The position numbers were made by a program, and so were the translations under genes. This document shows positions 22,550-35,209 of a stretch of DNA of 64,000 bases, one piece after another (the stretch's first letter is position 1; each line of letters begins with the position of its first letter). The notes beneath the pieces are model-generated. The model saw only the letters and a program-made list of their open reading frames with translations. It was not told the origin of the DNA and searched no databases. The stretch comes from Takakia lepidozioides (lineage: Eukaryota > Streptophyta > Takakiopsida > Takakiales > Takakiaceae): positions 38,793,053 through 38,857,052 of the forward strand of contig CM060732.1 in assembly GCA_030704615.1 (NCBI GenBank), given 5' to 3'.

Positions 22550-24700
22550 AACAATTATGCAAAACTAACATATAAAGAACAAGTAGCCCCTATACCTGAT
22601 GAACATATTAGCCTACAGGCGTGGCTTTTTCTCAATGCGAAACCCACCGTTGCTTAGGTTTGTGCTTTTCTCAATGTGAAATTCACCTAAATTATCATTT
22701 CTCACTGCAAAATGCAGTTTGTGCCCATAGCACATCTAATTTCTCAATGCGAAATTCACCGCCGCTACTATAGGTTTAGGGTTTCTGGCTACACTAATGA
22801 AGGTTTCGCCTCGGTGAATTGGCACAGATGTACCGTACAAATGCACCAAAAACTACACCCGCTTACGGTTTTATTCCGTTTTGAAAACATATAACTCTTA
22901 TGACCGAGGTTTAAAAACATAAAACGCCCATGACCATGGGTTGTGCTCACGCTATGCTCAGAGGATACCAACCCTTTCCATATTAAGGTCTTCAAAAGCA
23001 CAAATGTGGTTGCAAGTTCCACGTGTGAACAAGGGCCTGACCGGGGCCCATCTCCGGTGACCACACCGTGTGCAATGTGGTCGCCCTCCCCTGATTTGCG
23101 ATCCACAATGAGTCCCATGGTCGCTCTTCCGCTTATTGTACAAAATCATTCTAGTATTAGTATTACCATAGGAGGTTGGAGCACAAGGGCATATTCTGCA
23201 TATTCGCCAATACCCATGGAATATTCCATGGGCACTCCCCCCCCAGAAAGAATCGCCCTTTAGAAACGCTAGGGGGTGGTTCCACGGAGACCATCCCATC
23301 CCCCTTAATTCATGGCACTTGGTGCCATGTGGGCCCGTGACATATTAAATGATAATTACTAAATGATAATTAATTCAGCTTTGGGATGAAATTATCAATG
23401 TTTCCTACTCTTGGATGAAATGCAATGGTGTTCTAATAGGCTATGGGCCCGCTACAAGGGAAAGACAAACTACTTGTCAAGGGGCGCTGCTAAACTTGTT
23501 AGCCCCTTGTGAAGGGACGTCCTTTTTGCGCCACTTCGCAAGGGCGATTTGGTGGGGGGCCTTAGGGAATAATGTGTTTTAGACCAGTAGGGCCTCGTTA
23601 AACGTGAGGGCAATTCACTTAGGGGCAATTGGGAGTGCCCATGGAACCTGGCACTAAATTTTGAAACTCAAAAACCTAGTTCACATGAGCATAATCATAA
23701 CACATAAAGAACAAGTTGTAACCCCTATATATGATAAACATCTTATCCTATAGGCGTGGATTTTTCTCACACTATGCTCACACGATACCATGCCCTTCCG
23801 TAATAGGCCTGAGAGTGGGCGGTGAGACTTCAGGTCACCTTTTAAGGTCCTCAACCATGGATATTCCCGTAGGACAAAACTCTCACCCTTCAAACTACTT
23901 GTACATTTTCACATATATTTTCTAACTGCAAAATTGGAAAGAATAGGGTTTATGCTCGAGCTACCCGGAGAAATTTGCATCAAATATGCCATAGAATATC
24001 TTGGAACATATATCCTAAGCCATATCCTCCTCTCATGACAATATCTTGTACTGAACATCACAACATGTATACTATGTTAAGGCTGCCCATATATTGGGCA
24101 TTGACAACCTACCATTGCTCTAGGCATACTCTGAATTCTATACTATCCACACTATGTTTAAATTTCACTGTAATAAAGAGGACCTAAACCTTACATGACA
24201 GATGTGGGATTGTTGGGTGTTGGGATTTGGTATAAAAACTTGGAATTTAAGCTATACCACTAAGGGTTTCCCATTGCCGCCGCTACTATAGGTTAAGGGT
24301 TGTTGGCTATACTACTAAAGGTTTCGACTTGCAAAACCAAGGCGAAACCCTGGTTGAATTAGGATTTATATGTGACCGTGTCTTTTGTTTTTCGTTGGAG
24401 ATGAACCACGAACAATATTTTATTAGTAAAATAATTCCTTAAATATTTAATAGGTTCAGGTCACAATTGACTATTTGGAGAATGTTTATAAATGTAAAGA
24501 TAGACCATCAGGTAGTTTATTGTATGGGCGCAGTTGTACCCTATAAATGCACCAATCCCTAATATTTGCTATAAAAAAAAATTCGTTTGAAAACATATAA
24601 TTCTTATTGCTGAGGTTAAAAAATATAAAACCCCCATGACCATGGGTTGTGCTAATGTCGCATGTGCTCAGAGGATACCAATCCTCTTACCCTAGGAGTC
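22550..24700. repeat. Direct copies of an AT-rich repeat family
   Basis: The block at 22780-22990 (GAAAACATATAACTCTTATG, CCCATGACCATGGGTTGTGCT, GCTCAGAGGATACCAA) recurs at 24530-24700 in the same orientation. The phrases ACATAAAGAACAAGT...CCCCTATA...CCTACAGGCGTGG at 22570-22630 recur at 23700-23765. The GCCGCTACTATAGGTT phrase at 22760 recurs at 24275. The copies keep their order about 1.1-1.75 kb apart, as in old duplicated or LTR-like DNA, but no retroelement coding region lies between them. Confidence 0.5.
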
Positions 24701-25149
24701 CATGCTACTCAGCATGCCCATGCTTTGTCTTGAAGAAGTGATCATTATAAAGTGGGAGACTAATTTTAGTGCAGAGTAGGAATAGGGCCCTAATTAGGGC
24801 CCTGCCCTATGTGCCACATCATTGTTATTTCCCATGTCATCATCGTTTGTTTTAAGTTGCCCAAATTGCAACCAAAGTGAAAAATATTTGAAAAATTGTT
24901 AACGATTGGTGATCATGGGTCATAGATGAAAAACGATCATCCCGCCCATAGTTGAATTTTTAGCATCTCGTTAATTGAATTGCTGAAATACTAAGAAATT
25001 AGTATATAAAGAAACTTGATAGTCTTATATATATTCATTTCATGTAATATAACATTCGTACACATCTATGATGCATAGATATTGAGGCAACATTAGGAAT
25101 TATTTCTAAAACATACATTCAAATGAAACGAAATCTGAACACATTCATA

Positions 25150-25367
25150 TATACTAGGGTAGCCTATGCCATTGGCCCAAGTATCTAGTGTAATCTAAGT
25201 CCAAGTGCAATCCCCTATGTATCCAGAAACCCTCATGTTTGGGATATCTAGGCCTAGGGTAGCATGTGCCATTGGCCCAAGTGTCTAGTGTGCGCGGGGC
25301 TGGGCCGCGGTTTGGGAGATCTCAACTACAAAACAAACCAAACCAAACCAAAACAAAACAAAACAAA
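25150..25367. repeat. Inverted fragments of the 5.6-6.2-kb repeat, then an (AAAC)n tract
   Basis: 25150-25290 contains GGGTAGCCTATGCCATTGGCCC and GGGTAGCATGTGCCATTGGCCC with CCAAGTGTCTAGTGT, which are complements of phrases in the 5590-6235 repeat. 25328-25367 is an AAACC/AAAAC simple repeat. Confidence 0.6.
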
Positions 25368-26421
25368 TGTCTCGCTCCAATCAAAATGATATAAAGGTTG
25401 AACTTTTTGTAGAACTTGATCCAACACATTTTTAGGATCTATTAGAGGTTATCTTTATGAGGTCTCATGTCTCCTCGTCTTTGGTCCGTGTCTACTAAAT
25501 CTACGGTCTGTTGGATATATTTTGGATCTATATTGGGTTTGCTATGATAGTTGGGTCCTACCGTGAATAATACTATTGTAGACTTCATGCAGTTGGAATC
25601 TACTATTATAAGTCCCATCAATGAGATCTCATCATCCTTGGTCAAGTGAATCTATTGTAGGTTTGTTGGATCTAATTTCAATCTATTTTGGGTTTGCTAA
25701 TATAATCGGACCCTATTAATATAGGTCTCATGAATGAGATCTCATGGTCTTTCGTCAAAAGACGTAAATGTGCTATCTTTCGAAAGAAATTTGTCACCTA
25801 AAAACTTTGAATATTTTTCAATCATGGACAACACTTCCAATGGATTGTTAAAGAAATCATTTGTTTTCAAATTATAACATGTAGTGTACATACTATACCA
25901 ATAACCGAATTTGAACTCGACACCCATCGCAATCAATTTCGACTGAGATCTATCATCATTCCAAAACTCAAGTTGGAAAAGCATAAAGAGAAGTTCAAAT
26001 GACGGAGAAAGATTGTCCATTTTCATTGATAACAGTACAATAGAAGAATAGTTGCTACATTGCTAGTGCATCACGTCTAGAAGCTCTCTTGCACTACACA
26101 GCTAGTCTGAGAAGAAAATGATCAACTACACATTGGAGGCAAGAACCAAGAACTCATTCTAAACCCTACAGAGAAGATGAGCGGGAACCCAAGGTGCCAC
26201 GTGGTTGCATGTCTAGTAGTTTCAGTGAACGAACTGATTAATCATTACGGTACTCAAATGATCCAACACTCCCACTCGTTAACTGAAACATGTAAACAAG
26301 CTGTCAAAGAAATTCCTAGTAAATCTCCCACTGCTTGGTGAAATACTATACAATAGCTCTGCTCCCACTGAATCTGGTGATCACGCATCTTGGGTGAGAG
26401 ATGCCTTAGAGACCATGCCCA

Positions 26422-28975
26422 TCATCTTGTGAAATAGGCAAAATTTCTCTTGGAAATTGTCTTGGTCATGATGTCAGCTACTTGCTCATTGGTATGCACA
26501 TATGAAATGGTGATCTCATTGTTGCGATATTTCTCTCGTATGAAATGATATTGGATATCAACGTGTTTTGTCTTCTTCCCATGTTCAGGGTTTTTGACAA
26601 GCTTGATGGCACTCTGGGTGTCCCCGTACAACATTGTCGGCTTCAACTATGAAAAGCCAATGTTCGGCAAAAATCGATGAAGCCATATTGCCTGCCTGGT
26701 AGCCCCACAAGCAGCAATATACTCTGCTTCAGTAGTCGATATTGTTGTGCATTTCTGGTTATGACTACTCCACGCAATCATGGATGGTCCAAAGAAGAAA
26801 ACAAAACCGGTTCGAGAGAATTGGTTATCTGGATCCCTGCATAATCTGCATCACAGTACCCCACGAGGATGGTGTAATCATTTTTTCCTCCATAAAGCAA
26901 ACCATAATCACTAGTATCTTTCAGATACCGCTTGACAGCAGTCCAGTGGATTTTCTTGGGCTTGTTGGAATACTTCGCTGCATTGTTGACTGCATAAGTG
27001 ATGTCAGGTCTTGTCAACATGGATGCATACATCAGGCACCCAATCGCCTCTTTATATGGCACTTGAAGATCTTCTTCATCATAGTCTTCTGCGTAGAGAC
27101 TGAGTTGAACACGTGGGTCTGCGGGAGTACTGACCAAGGTAGAATCATGCATATTGAACCTCTTGATTATCTCTTCCACATATCTCTATTGGGACAGAAA
27201 AATCTGACGAACTCCTCTGTATCTATGGATCTTCCATCCCACATATATCCCACGTCTCTTTCAACAACTTGGAAAAATTGTCTCAAGTATGCAAGTATGT
27301 ATTTTAGCTTTTAACGGTCTGCCGAACACGAGATTCCATCGTGTACCCAAATTCCAAGAATGGTTTCCACAAACCCGCTAATGTTTACTACTGTATACAT
27401 ACACGGATCTGCGGTGCTTGGGATAAGATTGTCTTTCACCAAGAATCCGTGGAATTTTTTATTCCACTGTCTGGCAACCTGCCGTAATCCATATAGACTC
27501 TACTTTAGCAGACAAACGCATTGTTTTCATCGATGAATCCTTATGGCTGTTGCATGAAGATTTCTTCCAGGAGGTCCCCATTCAAGAACGTCGTTTTAAC
27601 GTCAAACTACTCTATCTCCATATCTTGAGAGGCGGTTATTGCAAAAATCGCTCGAATAGAATCTTGTTGGATGACAGGAGAATATGTCTCGTCAAAAGCA
27701 ATTCATGCCTTCTACGAAAACCCTTTGGCTACAAGTCTGGCCTTGTATCTTTCAACATATCCATCCAACTTGTATTTTAGCTTATAAACCCATTTATTCT
27801 CCACAACCTATCGTCCTCGAGGTAATGGCTGTAGCTCCCACGTCTTATTGTAAATTAGAGAATCAATCTCTTCCTGCATAGCTTTCCTCCACGCTTCTGC
27901 CTGCGGAGATTTCACAGTTTCTTTGTAAGATAATGGTTCGATGATCGCATCATCATCCGAAGCAAAACATGCCTGAGATGAATGCTTCTGCGTCCTACTC
28001 ATATCCCATTCACCAAACCGTGTTGGTTGTCGTCTCACTCTAGGAGCGTCAACTATTTCATGTAGATGCTCTTCTGAGTTTTCCGAATCATGTGACGCTT
28101 CGGTGAAATTGTTAGCATTGTCACTATTGTAATCAGCTTGAGAAGATGTAGGACTTTTGTCTTCAGAAACAAAGTTCTCTGATCCTGCATGTACTTCTTG
28201 AATTGGAATATTTTCGTCCTCCAATGTGGTATGGATGACCACGATCTGCTCTGGCATTGACTTCTTTGTGCTTGTGACATCAAACGACTCGTCAATAATA
28301 ACGTCTATACTGATGTCAATCTTCTTAGTCCCTGGAGTCCAAAGTCAATAGGCTTTGCTCTCATTGCTGTATCAGACAAAGATATGTTTCTCATTCTTAG
28401 CATCTAGTTTGGTTCGATACTACTTGGGAATGTGTTTGTATGCTATACATCCAAAAACACGGAAATAAGACACATCTGGTATCTTCTTGTGAATAATCTC
28501 AAATGGAGTCTTATCTCCAAGTCTCTTGTTAATCAATCTGTTAAGTACATGAACAATTGTACAAACTGCCTCTGCCCAAAGAGATTTAGGCAACTCTTGC
28601 GAGTGTATCATACTTCTCACTGCCTTAATAATGGTTCGATTTTCTCTCTCAATACATCCATTTTGTTCTGGTGTGTACGGGGCTAACAGTTCATGTCGAA
28701 CACCCTTGTTCTTCAAGTAGGTCTAAAACTCACTACTAATAAACTCTCATCCCCGGTCAGTGCTTAAATTGTCAATTCTTGTCTGAGCATATCTCTGAAC
28801 CTCATGTTCAAGCTCTCTATAACATTCAAAGGCTTCTGACTTATGCTTGATAAAATAAACATACATATAGCCGCTTTGGTCATCCTTGAATAGAATAGAA
28901 TATCTCATACCTCCCAGGGAATCTACGCTCATCGGTCCACAAAGATCTGCGTGGAAGAATGCCCCAAATTTATGC
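26422..28975 (-). mobile_element. Ty1/copia retrotransposon pol remnant (integrase, RT, RNase H)
   Basis: Reading the minus strand downward: HADLCGPMSVDSLGG and the integrase core (28975-28747, continuing 28716-28420 with YTPEQNGCIERENRTI, LPKSLWAEAV and VFGCIAY). Next is the acidic linker and RT entry (28257-27808, ending WELQPLPRGR-stop and then KWVYKLKYKLDGYVERYKARL). A broken RT core follows near 27800-27300, including DPCMYTVV. RNase H spans 27179-26422 (GCLMYASMLTRPDITYAV, YCDADYAG, MLYGDTQSAIKLV, KHVDIQYHFIREK, ADIMTK). Several stops and frame changes interrupt it. Gag and protease are absent beyond 28975, where AT-rich DNA starts. No convincing LTR pair was found. Confidence 0.85.
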
Positions 28976-28979
28976 CATA

Positions 28980-29640
28980 AAATAAGTACTCATATTTATC
29001 AATCGACAATTCTTCTTAACTTTGTTATATATAAATAAATATAGGTGATTTTTTTAATCTTAAATATTTAATCATTAAAAAAAATTATGTCTAGTAATAT
29101 TCATTTTTTCAACTTTTCGAACCCTTTAGTTTTTCTTCAGATCTTAGATCCCTTCATGTCCCTTAAGATCCATCAATCTATATATAAATTAAAAAATGAT
29201 TTTTTTTTAAACAACTAAGTTGCAAATGAAGAACTCATTGTTTTTAAAGACTATAATTAATCAATATATTTAAGCTATAAAATAAATACTCAATCTTAAT
29301 TAAGTATCTTAAATAAGTATTTATAAATACTCATACTCAAATATTTATCTTAAATATTGAGTATCTTAATTAAGTACTTATATTTTTCGAGTTGAGCATA
29401 ACAAACAAAAAGACTATATATCCTTCTATATATCCTTTATTTACCCAGCAGGTATAGAAAAGATAAATCATTTATCTTTATTTGTAAAACAATATTGGTA
29501 TTCATCATTTATTCATAGAATAAATAAATGGACATATAAATAGTTTACCCTTACTCAGAGGATCTGATTTTTATTTATCCTCACCTGGAGGGTAAGCAAA
29601 AATCTATTTACCCACACAACATTGTTTTGGACCAGTGTTG
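28980..29640. other. Very AT-rich stretch with an inverted copy of the 8.5-kb repeat
   Basis: 28980-29400 is dominated by TTAAATA/AAGTATTTAT phrases without coding potential. 29440-29617 is the reverse complement of the repeat at 8525-8680 (TTACCCTTACTCAGAGGATC, CCTGGAGGGTAAGCAAAAATC). A small palindromic stretch CATATATATATGTATACATATATGATG begins near 29650. Confidence 0.5.
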
Positions 29641-29818
29641 GATTGGTATCATATATATATGTATACATATATGATGCCAGCCGAAGCTAGCATAAATAAG
29701 AGCCTCTTCCCCCTATGGGTGACTGGTATCAAGTTTGTTCCATACCGTCCTGGTACCAGACGTATCACAAAACTCTCATACCAGTCTGATCTATATAATG
29801 GTGGTTATATTTTTTTTC

Positions 29819-30135
29819 CAGGTACTGGGAAACAAGTCCATGGTGACATCATCAAAGTTGGATTTGTACCAAATGTCATTCTGAACACTACCCTAGTGGA
29901 CATGTATGCCAAATGTTGGTGCTGCAAGCCTGATGCGAAGGGAGAGTTCGACAATATGGCTGAACGAGATGTGGTGTTTGGAGTGTCATGATTGCAAGGT
30001 ATGTGTAGCACGGGTATGGGAATAAGGCTTTGGAAACCTAAGAGCAAATGATGTGGGAAGGGATGAAGCTAGACCAGGTCATGTTCATTTGTGTTTATAA
30101 TATGAATATGCGAGCCTAGCAGCCCTGGGAATGGT
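29819..30135 (+). pseudogene. PPR pseudogene, 5' part, cut by the CACTA insertion
   Basis: After a TTTTCCAG acceptor-like site the frame reads GKQVHGDIIKVGFVPNVILN and LVDMYAKC, then FDNMAERDVV, all PLS-class PPR phrases like those in the PPR gene at 13.4-15.6 kb. The frame breaks near 29990. PPR phrases continue in other frames: ALETYEQM-type, then DQVMFICVYN and ASLAALGM right at the insertion point. The last three bases (GGT, 30133-30135) are duplicated at the other side of the CACTA element. It was already frameshifted before or after the insertion. Confidence 0.75.
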
Positions 30136-30745
30136 CACTACAGCAAATGAGGAGGGTTTTGCGACGCCAACCGCGCCCCCACGCCCCACGCGGCGCCGAG
30201 CCTGCGGAGTGTGTTTGCGACACCAGGCCGTCGCAGCCAAATCCCGCGGGTCGCCACCTGGCGCCGGGGCCAGGCGGCGACGCCTGGCCGTCGCACGAGC
30301 GGATGAAGGGCAAAAGGCATCCCTTCCGTGCGACGCCCAAGCATCGCCCCCCAGCGAAGGGCAGAAGGCAGCCCTTTCTGGCGACGGCCGGTCGTCGCAC
30401 GCCGAAAAAAAAACCCTTTTTTGCCGTTTCTTTTATCGCAGCCCTTCCTTGCGATGCCTGGCCGTCGCATGATGGCATGAAGGACAAAAGGCCCCTGCAA
30501 CGGCCGGGCGTCGCAAACTGCCCGACTGCCCTATTCTTGCAAAATAAAACAATATGTCACAGTTTGTGACGGCTTGCCGTCGCCGTTGGCGACCCCCGGC
30601 CTCATAAATCCATTCAAAAAAACAAGTCATAGCTAGCGACAGTTGACCGTCGCCCCGTTTGCGACCCCCGGCCTTATAAATCCTAAAAACCGTGTCGCAG
30701 GAGGCGACGCGTGGGGGTCGCAAGCAGCGACGGCAGGGCCTTCTA
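30136..30745. repeat. Left subterminal GCGACGCC repeats of the CACTA element
   Basis: The unit GCGACGCC/GGCGTCGC and variants (GGCCGTCGCA, GGGCGTCGCAA, GACGGCTTGCCGTCGCC) occur well over a dozen times in both orientations, some paired as short hairpins. A longer phrase, GCGACCCCCGGCCT followed by ATAAATCC, occurs twice (about 30588 and 30661). The mirrored set is at 50130-50811. Open frames on both strands here are compositional. Confidence 0.85.
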
Positions 30746-31119
30746 GGTTTAGGGCCTTTGGAGGTTCTCAGTTTTTTTTTTTTTTTTTCATATGGTACTG
30801 GGGTAGGGTGTGTTTGTTTTTCTTTATGGTTTAGCTTGTTGTTGTGGACCTTCTTGGAGATTGTGACATTCATTTTGATAATTCTCTTGATACCACATCT
30901 GTATGGAGTGGCTGCAAAATGAGATTCTCTCAGGGTTAGAAAGGAGCTTGAGGAGCAAGGTCGCATGCGCCATCTATGGGCCAAACAAAATGGTGTGGAC
31001 CCAAAGGGTGTTGTACGGTGGAAGTATAGGCGCGCACCTTGGCAATGAACAAAGGATGAATACAAGAAAGTGATAGTCACCATAAGTGTTGTCCGAACAC
31101 CAACTAGTTATTCCGTACG

Positions 31120-32733
31120 AAGTTCAGCGAAGAAGACGGGGTCCATGGTTTGAAGTCTCATGACTACCACAATCTATTGCAAGACATCTTGCCCATTGCA
31201 GTACGTGGGACATTGACTCCCGAGGTTTATGAGACAATCTATAGATTGGGAGGCTTGTTGGTCCGGTGGATTTGCTCCAAAAAGTTGGAAGAAGCAGATT
31301 TTCCACGCATGAAGAAAGAGGCGACGGCGGTAATGTGTATGTTGGAGATGCACATTTCTCCCTCCTTCTTTGACATCCAAGTGCATTTGGTAGTGCACTT
31401 AGTGGAAGAGGCTTCGATTGCCGGCCCTGTTCATTCTTGGTGGATGTACTTCCTTGAGCGTTATATGAAGACTTTGAAAGGATTTGTAAGACAAATGGCG
31501 CACCCGGAAGATAGCATGGCGGAGGGGTATACGTTGCAAGAAGCTATGTTATATTGCACGGAGTACATGGCAAGGGTGGATGATAAAGCCCCTCGGATGT
31601 GGAAGGAAGAGGAGGATGCACGAACCAAAGACGTCGTTTTGCCCAAAAATCGAAGAGGGTAAAATGCCGACCTTGATGATTGAGCAAACGCATGACTTCA
31701 TACTGAATAACACCCCATCCATACATAAGTGGGAGACAAGATACAATAATCTTGTTCAGCAACGAGAGGAGGAGACGCTTGCATGGAGGCAGAACCATCC
31801 AAGGCCGGTTACTAGACGTCCACGACGAGGAGCGGGCCGCCGCCATGGAATTGCAGCCTCTAAGTTCATTCCAACAGTGGCTTTGGACTTCAGTTTATGA
31901 CGTCGTTGCTGAAGTAGAGGTGGTTTTAGATTTGGTGCAAGACATTGCAAGGGGCCCCTCTCAATTCGCGACCTCATAACGGCGGTTTGGGTTCACGATC
32001 ATCATTTCCGCATTCGTGCTCTTGACATGAAGCGTAAAACAACCTTGATTCTGGATTGTGTGCCACATATTGGCAAGACTCCGAGTGGGACAAGGGAGAT
32101 ACACGACCTGCTATAAGCAAACTTGAGTACATTGGAGAGCTTGAGAGCATACTCCAACTTCAGTATACAAGATACTGACCTCTTCTCTTCAAGGGAAGGT
32201 GGTTCCAGCCACATCTTGTGGGGCCCTCCGCAACACTAGTGCAAGATGATTGTGGTTTTATGTTCGTCAATGCAGATAGGCTCAACCCTACTCATCGTCC
32301 CTCCGATGAGCCTTATTCACGACCTTCAGATATGGAGCAAGTTTTTTTCTCCGATGACAAAACAAGAAGGGGGAATTGGAAAGTGGTTGTGCATGCTCAG
32401 CCAAGAAGAAGACGTATCTATCATGGTATCGGATCTCCATGGGGTGAGGCAATTGCGGTGGACGGAGAGACTGGTCATAATGATGCTGATGATGGAGGTT
32501 GGGTAAAGGGGGTAGAAGAACCGGACAATGCATCCTGGACCCTATATGATGAAGCTCTAGAAGATACAGATGTTGGAGAACGAGACGAAGACACGGCCAT
32601 TGACAACGAGGTGGAGGATGATTCGGAGGTGTCTTTTGAGGGCCGGGCCATTTATGACGATGACTTCGATGACCAAGAAGACTTGCAGCTTGATGAGGAT
32701 GAAGAGGCTCCGGATGATGATGTTCAAAGTTGA
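31120..32733 (+). pseudogene. CACTA transposase C-terminal half: DUF4218 then DUF4216, inverted segment
   Basis: From about 31120 the plus strand reads GLKSHDYHNLLQDILPIAVR and then CMLEMHISPSFFDIQVHLVVH with ERYMKTLKGFVR, the DUF4218 domain of En/Spm transposase proteins, open to 31662. Pieces in shifting frames follow: FQQWLWTSVYD, IARGPSQFATS, VHDHHFRIRALDMKRKTT. From 32218 to 32733 comes DUF4216 (DDCGFMFVNADRLNP, DMEQVFFSDD, WKVVVHAQPRRR), ending in a very acidic tail. In intact elements these domains follow TNP2 on the same strand. Here TNP2 is on the minus strand to the right, so the segment has been flipped. Stops and frame changes mark it as non-functional. Confidence 0.85.
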
Positions 32734-32874
32734 TTAGACACAAAATCAAAGTTATATAACAATTCTCGCACCGAACTGGATCCATCCCTTCGATTCATTG
32801 TACATGTACATGCATATTGTACTTTATTTCTATGATTGATCAAATATGACTGTGGCTGGTAGTCTTTCCAGAAA

Positions 32875-35209
32875 GAAGGCAGAGGCAATGAATATGTTGG
32901 AGCAACACATTCTTTGCCGGCGTGCCATGAAGAACCTGAAAAAAAGACGAGTAGACATTCTTCTCAATATGCATGGGATCTAGAAGATGGTGAATCTTCA
33001 AGTCCTACATATGTCCCCACCCACAAAGACTTACACAAATTTTTTTACGTGAAAGTGACAATGCAACGCATACCAAATGTGCAATATCATATGCATGCAT
33101 AGGGATATTGACGGTGTTTTTGTGGAATATGTACCGCCCAATATGACAACTCGTAGAAGATTGAAAGTCGTTTCATGCCGGGCACGTCCACTTCACCGTC
33201 CGTGCCCACATGGGCCTCCTTCCATCGGTCCTCCTAAAACTGCCCGGACGGTGTCATAGAGGGAGGGGGGGGTACTTCCTCTTTGCCATCAAACAAGTGT
33301 TTCTCTCTTCTTCTCCATGGATGGCTCATAGGAAGAAATTTGCGGTAGTTGGGATACACCATCTTGTGAAGATGGCGGGAGCTATGTGCATCAAGATCAT
33401 CGCCACAATGCAAGCATGCATGGTACCTTTTGGTGCTTAGCCCCGAGCAAACAGTTAGTCATGTACTACACATCCCACCACATTAGCAAAAATAAAAAAT
33501 TGTCATGTGCATGGCCCATAATGTCATCTACCCCACTACGGTGCACAAGACTGTCGCCGCTACTTCAATCAATCCCAATCCTCATCGATATTATCCGGCA
33601 TTGACAAGTGAATGTACGCGGGTTGGTCATGGGGAACATAATATTTGTCCAAAGCAAGATATCTCTCATCTGAAAAGATTGTCTGGCCATAAGGTCAAGT
33701 GAAGCATCCATAGCTCCTTAAGTTCATCAACAAGAGGTCGCAAGTACGTGTCCATGTTTGCCACTTGTTTTTTCCCTATGAGCCATTCACATCATTGTTT
33801 CAATGCTTTACCAATATGCAAATTATACTACAAAATGAATTACACGTCTTACTCCATGATTATGTCACTCATCAATCTTGCATCCAAATTGCGTCAGAGA
33901 TCAGAAGTTTAATGTAAAGTCTAATGCAATAATAAACATGAAATGAATACACTTACCTGGCACAATGGCAGCCAACATGATATGGCCTTTTTTAATTGAA
34001 AGATACGGAGGGATGTTGTAATTCACCATGGTCACCGGCCAAGTGGAATGACTACATGACTGGACAGTGAATGGGTTGACCCCATCCGAGGAGAAACCGA
34101 GGTGGATATGTCATGGGTCCTCCAAGAGAAAAGGCCACATCTCTTCAATATGCCTCCATGCTTGTGAATCTTGTGGCCCGCACACCTTTTCTGGGGGGCT
34201 CCGATGCGAGGTGTGCCATATCATGAGTCTGGCTAATTCGGGGCTTCGGTACCGTGCCCTCAATTGCGGGATGATCGAAACGTAATGCATTTCTAGGATG
34301 AAATACCCCACGCCCCCCACATGTAATCATCCCATTAGCACACATAATACAACACCCTTATGCTTTTCCCTTTATGCAGCCTCTCCCTCATTTGGGTGTT
34401 AATGGTTAAAACCGAACGTCGCTCCTTCCACTCCTCACTCACTCTTTCCAAAACCACAATCAGATCTTGCATGAGTACTACTCTCTAAACCCTAAACTTT
34501 GTGGAATACACTTTACATACATTGAGAAGATTAAATAAAGTAATCTCCATGCGAGGGGGAATGGCGCTTATACCTTGCGTGGTACTTTTTTCCCTTGGAC
34601 ATCATCCCGATATCGGTCTTTCTTGCACTTTGGGCACTTGGTGAGATGCGAATCTTCTCCGTAGTATAGGATTTTATCACATGGACATGCATGAAAAGTC
34701 TTATAACCCATCCCCACGGAGTCCAAGACTTCGCGCGCCTCTTTCCGCGACCGTGGCATCTTGGGTTTCAAGTGTGGAGCAAGGATATAGTCTGCAATAG
34801 TTCGCATTATGGCAGACATCCCAACATTACTTATGTCAAATCGAATTTGAAGATTGAGCAAAAATAAGATTGTTAAAAGTCGATTCACTTTCGCCCCTTC
34901 GTACAATGGAGTTCTCGCCTCCCTCTCCATGTCATTTGAGGGGGCCATTTCAGGATCATCGATTGGCCGGGTTCCCTCTTCATGGGATGCATCATCACCC
35001 ACATGATGCATGAAGAGATCCTCCATGGCTTGCACATCCTCCTGGTTAATTTCATGCTCATTGTTGTTGTCACTGTCACTATCACTGTCATCGTCATCAT
35101 CGTCCGGTACCGTAGGGGCGGCGTCTCGCCCACGGCTCCCACCTGATGTACTTGGGTTGTTTTCGGATGGGGTGCCAAGAGAAAAGACCGGGAAGGGATG
35201 GACAAAGTC
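32875..35209 (-). pseudogene. CACTA TNP2 transposase, N-terminal region and core, decayed
   Basis: Minus-strand exons can be followed by domain and splice sites. Exon 35209 to about 34574 is acidic, then PLYEGAKVNRLLTILFLLNL, MPRSRKEAREVL, GMGYKTFHACPCDKILYY and CPKCKKDRYRDD (zinc-like Cys pair), ending KVPRK|GTATAA. Exon 34292-33957 gives IIPQLRARYRSPELARLM, then a TGA at about 34112, then HLGFSSDGVNPF, TWPVTMVNYNIPPYL and a GTAAGT donor. Further down are MDTYLRPLVDELKELW, YRKFLPMSHPWRRREKHLF, MKRLSIFYELSYW and DPMHIEKNVYSSFF, in different frames. That order is the TNP2 family order. The frame breaks and the stop show loss of function. It continues logically into DUF4218, which is now inverted on the left. 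Confidence 0.85.

Noticed and set aside
25442-26400. LTR of the Ty1/copia remnant
   Set aside because: The place is right, but no second copy and no TG...CA ends with a target duplication could be matched.
30147-30569. Overlapping long open frames on both strands in GC-rich DNA
   Set aside because: They follow the CACTA subterminal GCGACGCC repeats, have no domain and overlap in several frames.
33190-33260. Short inverted repeat (CACCGTCCGTGCCC with GCCCGGACGGTG) as a MITE
   Set aside because: It lies within the decayed TNP2 coding region and has no target duplication; more likely chance or a coding relic.
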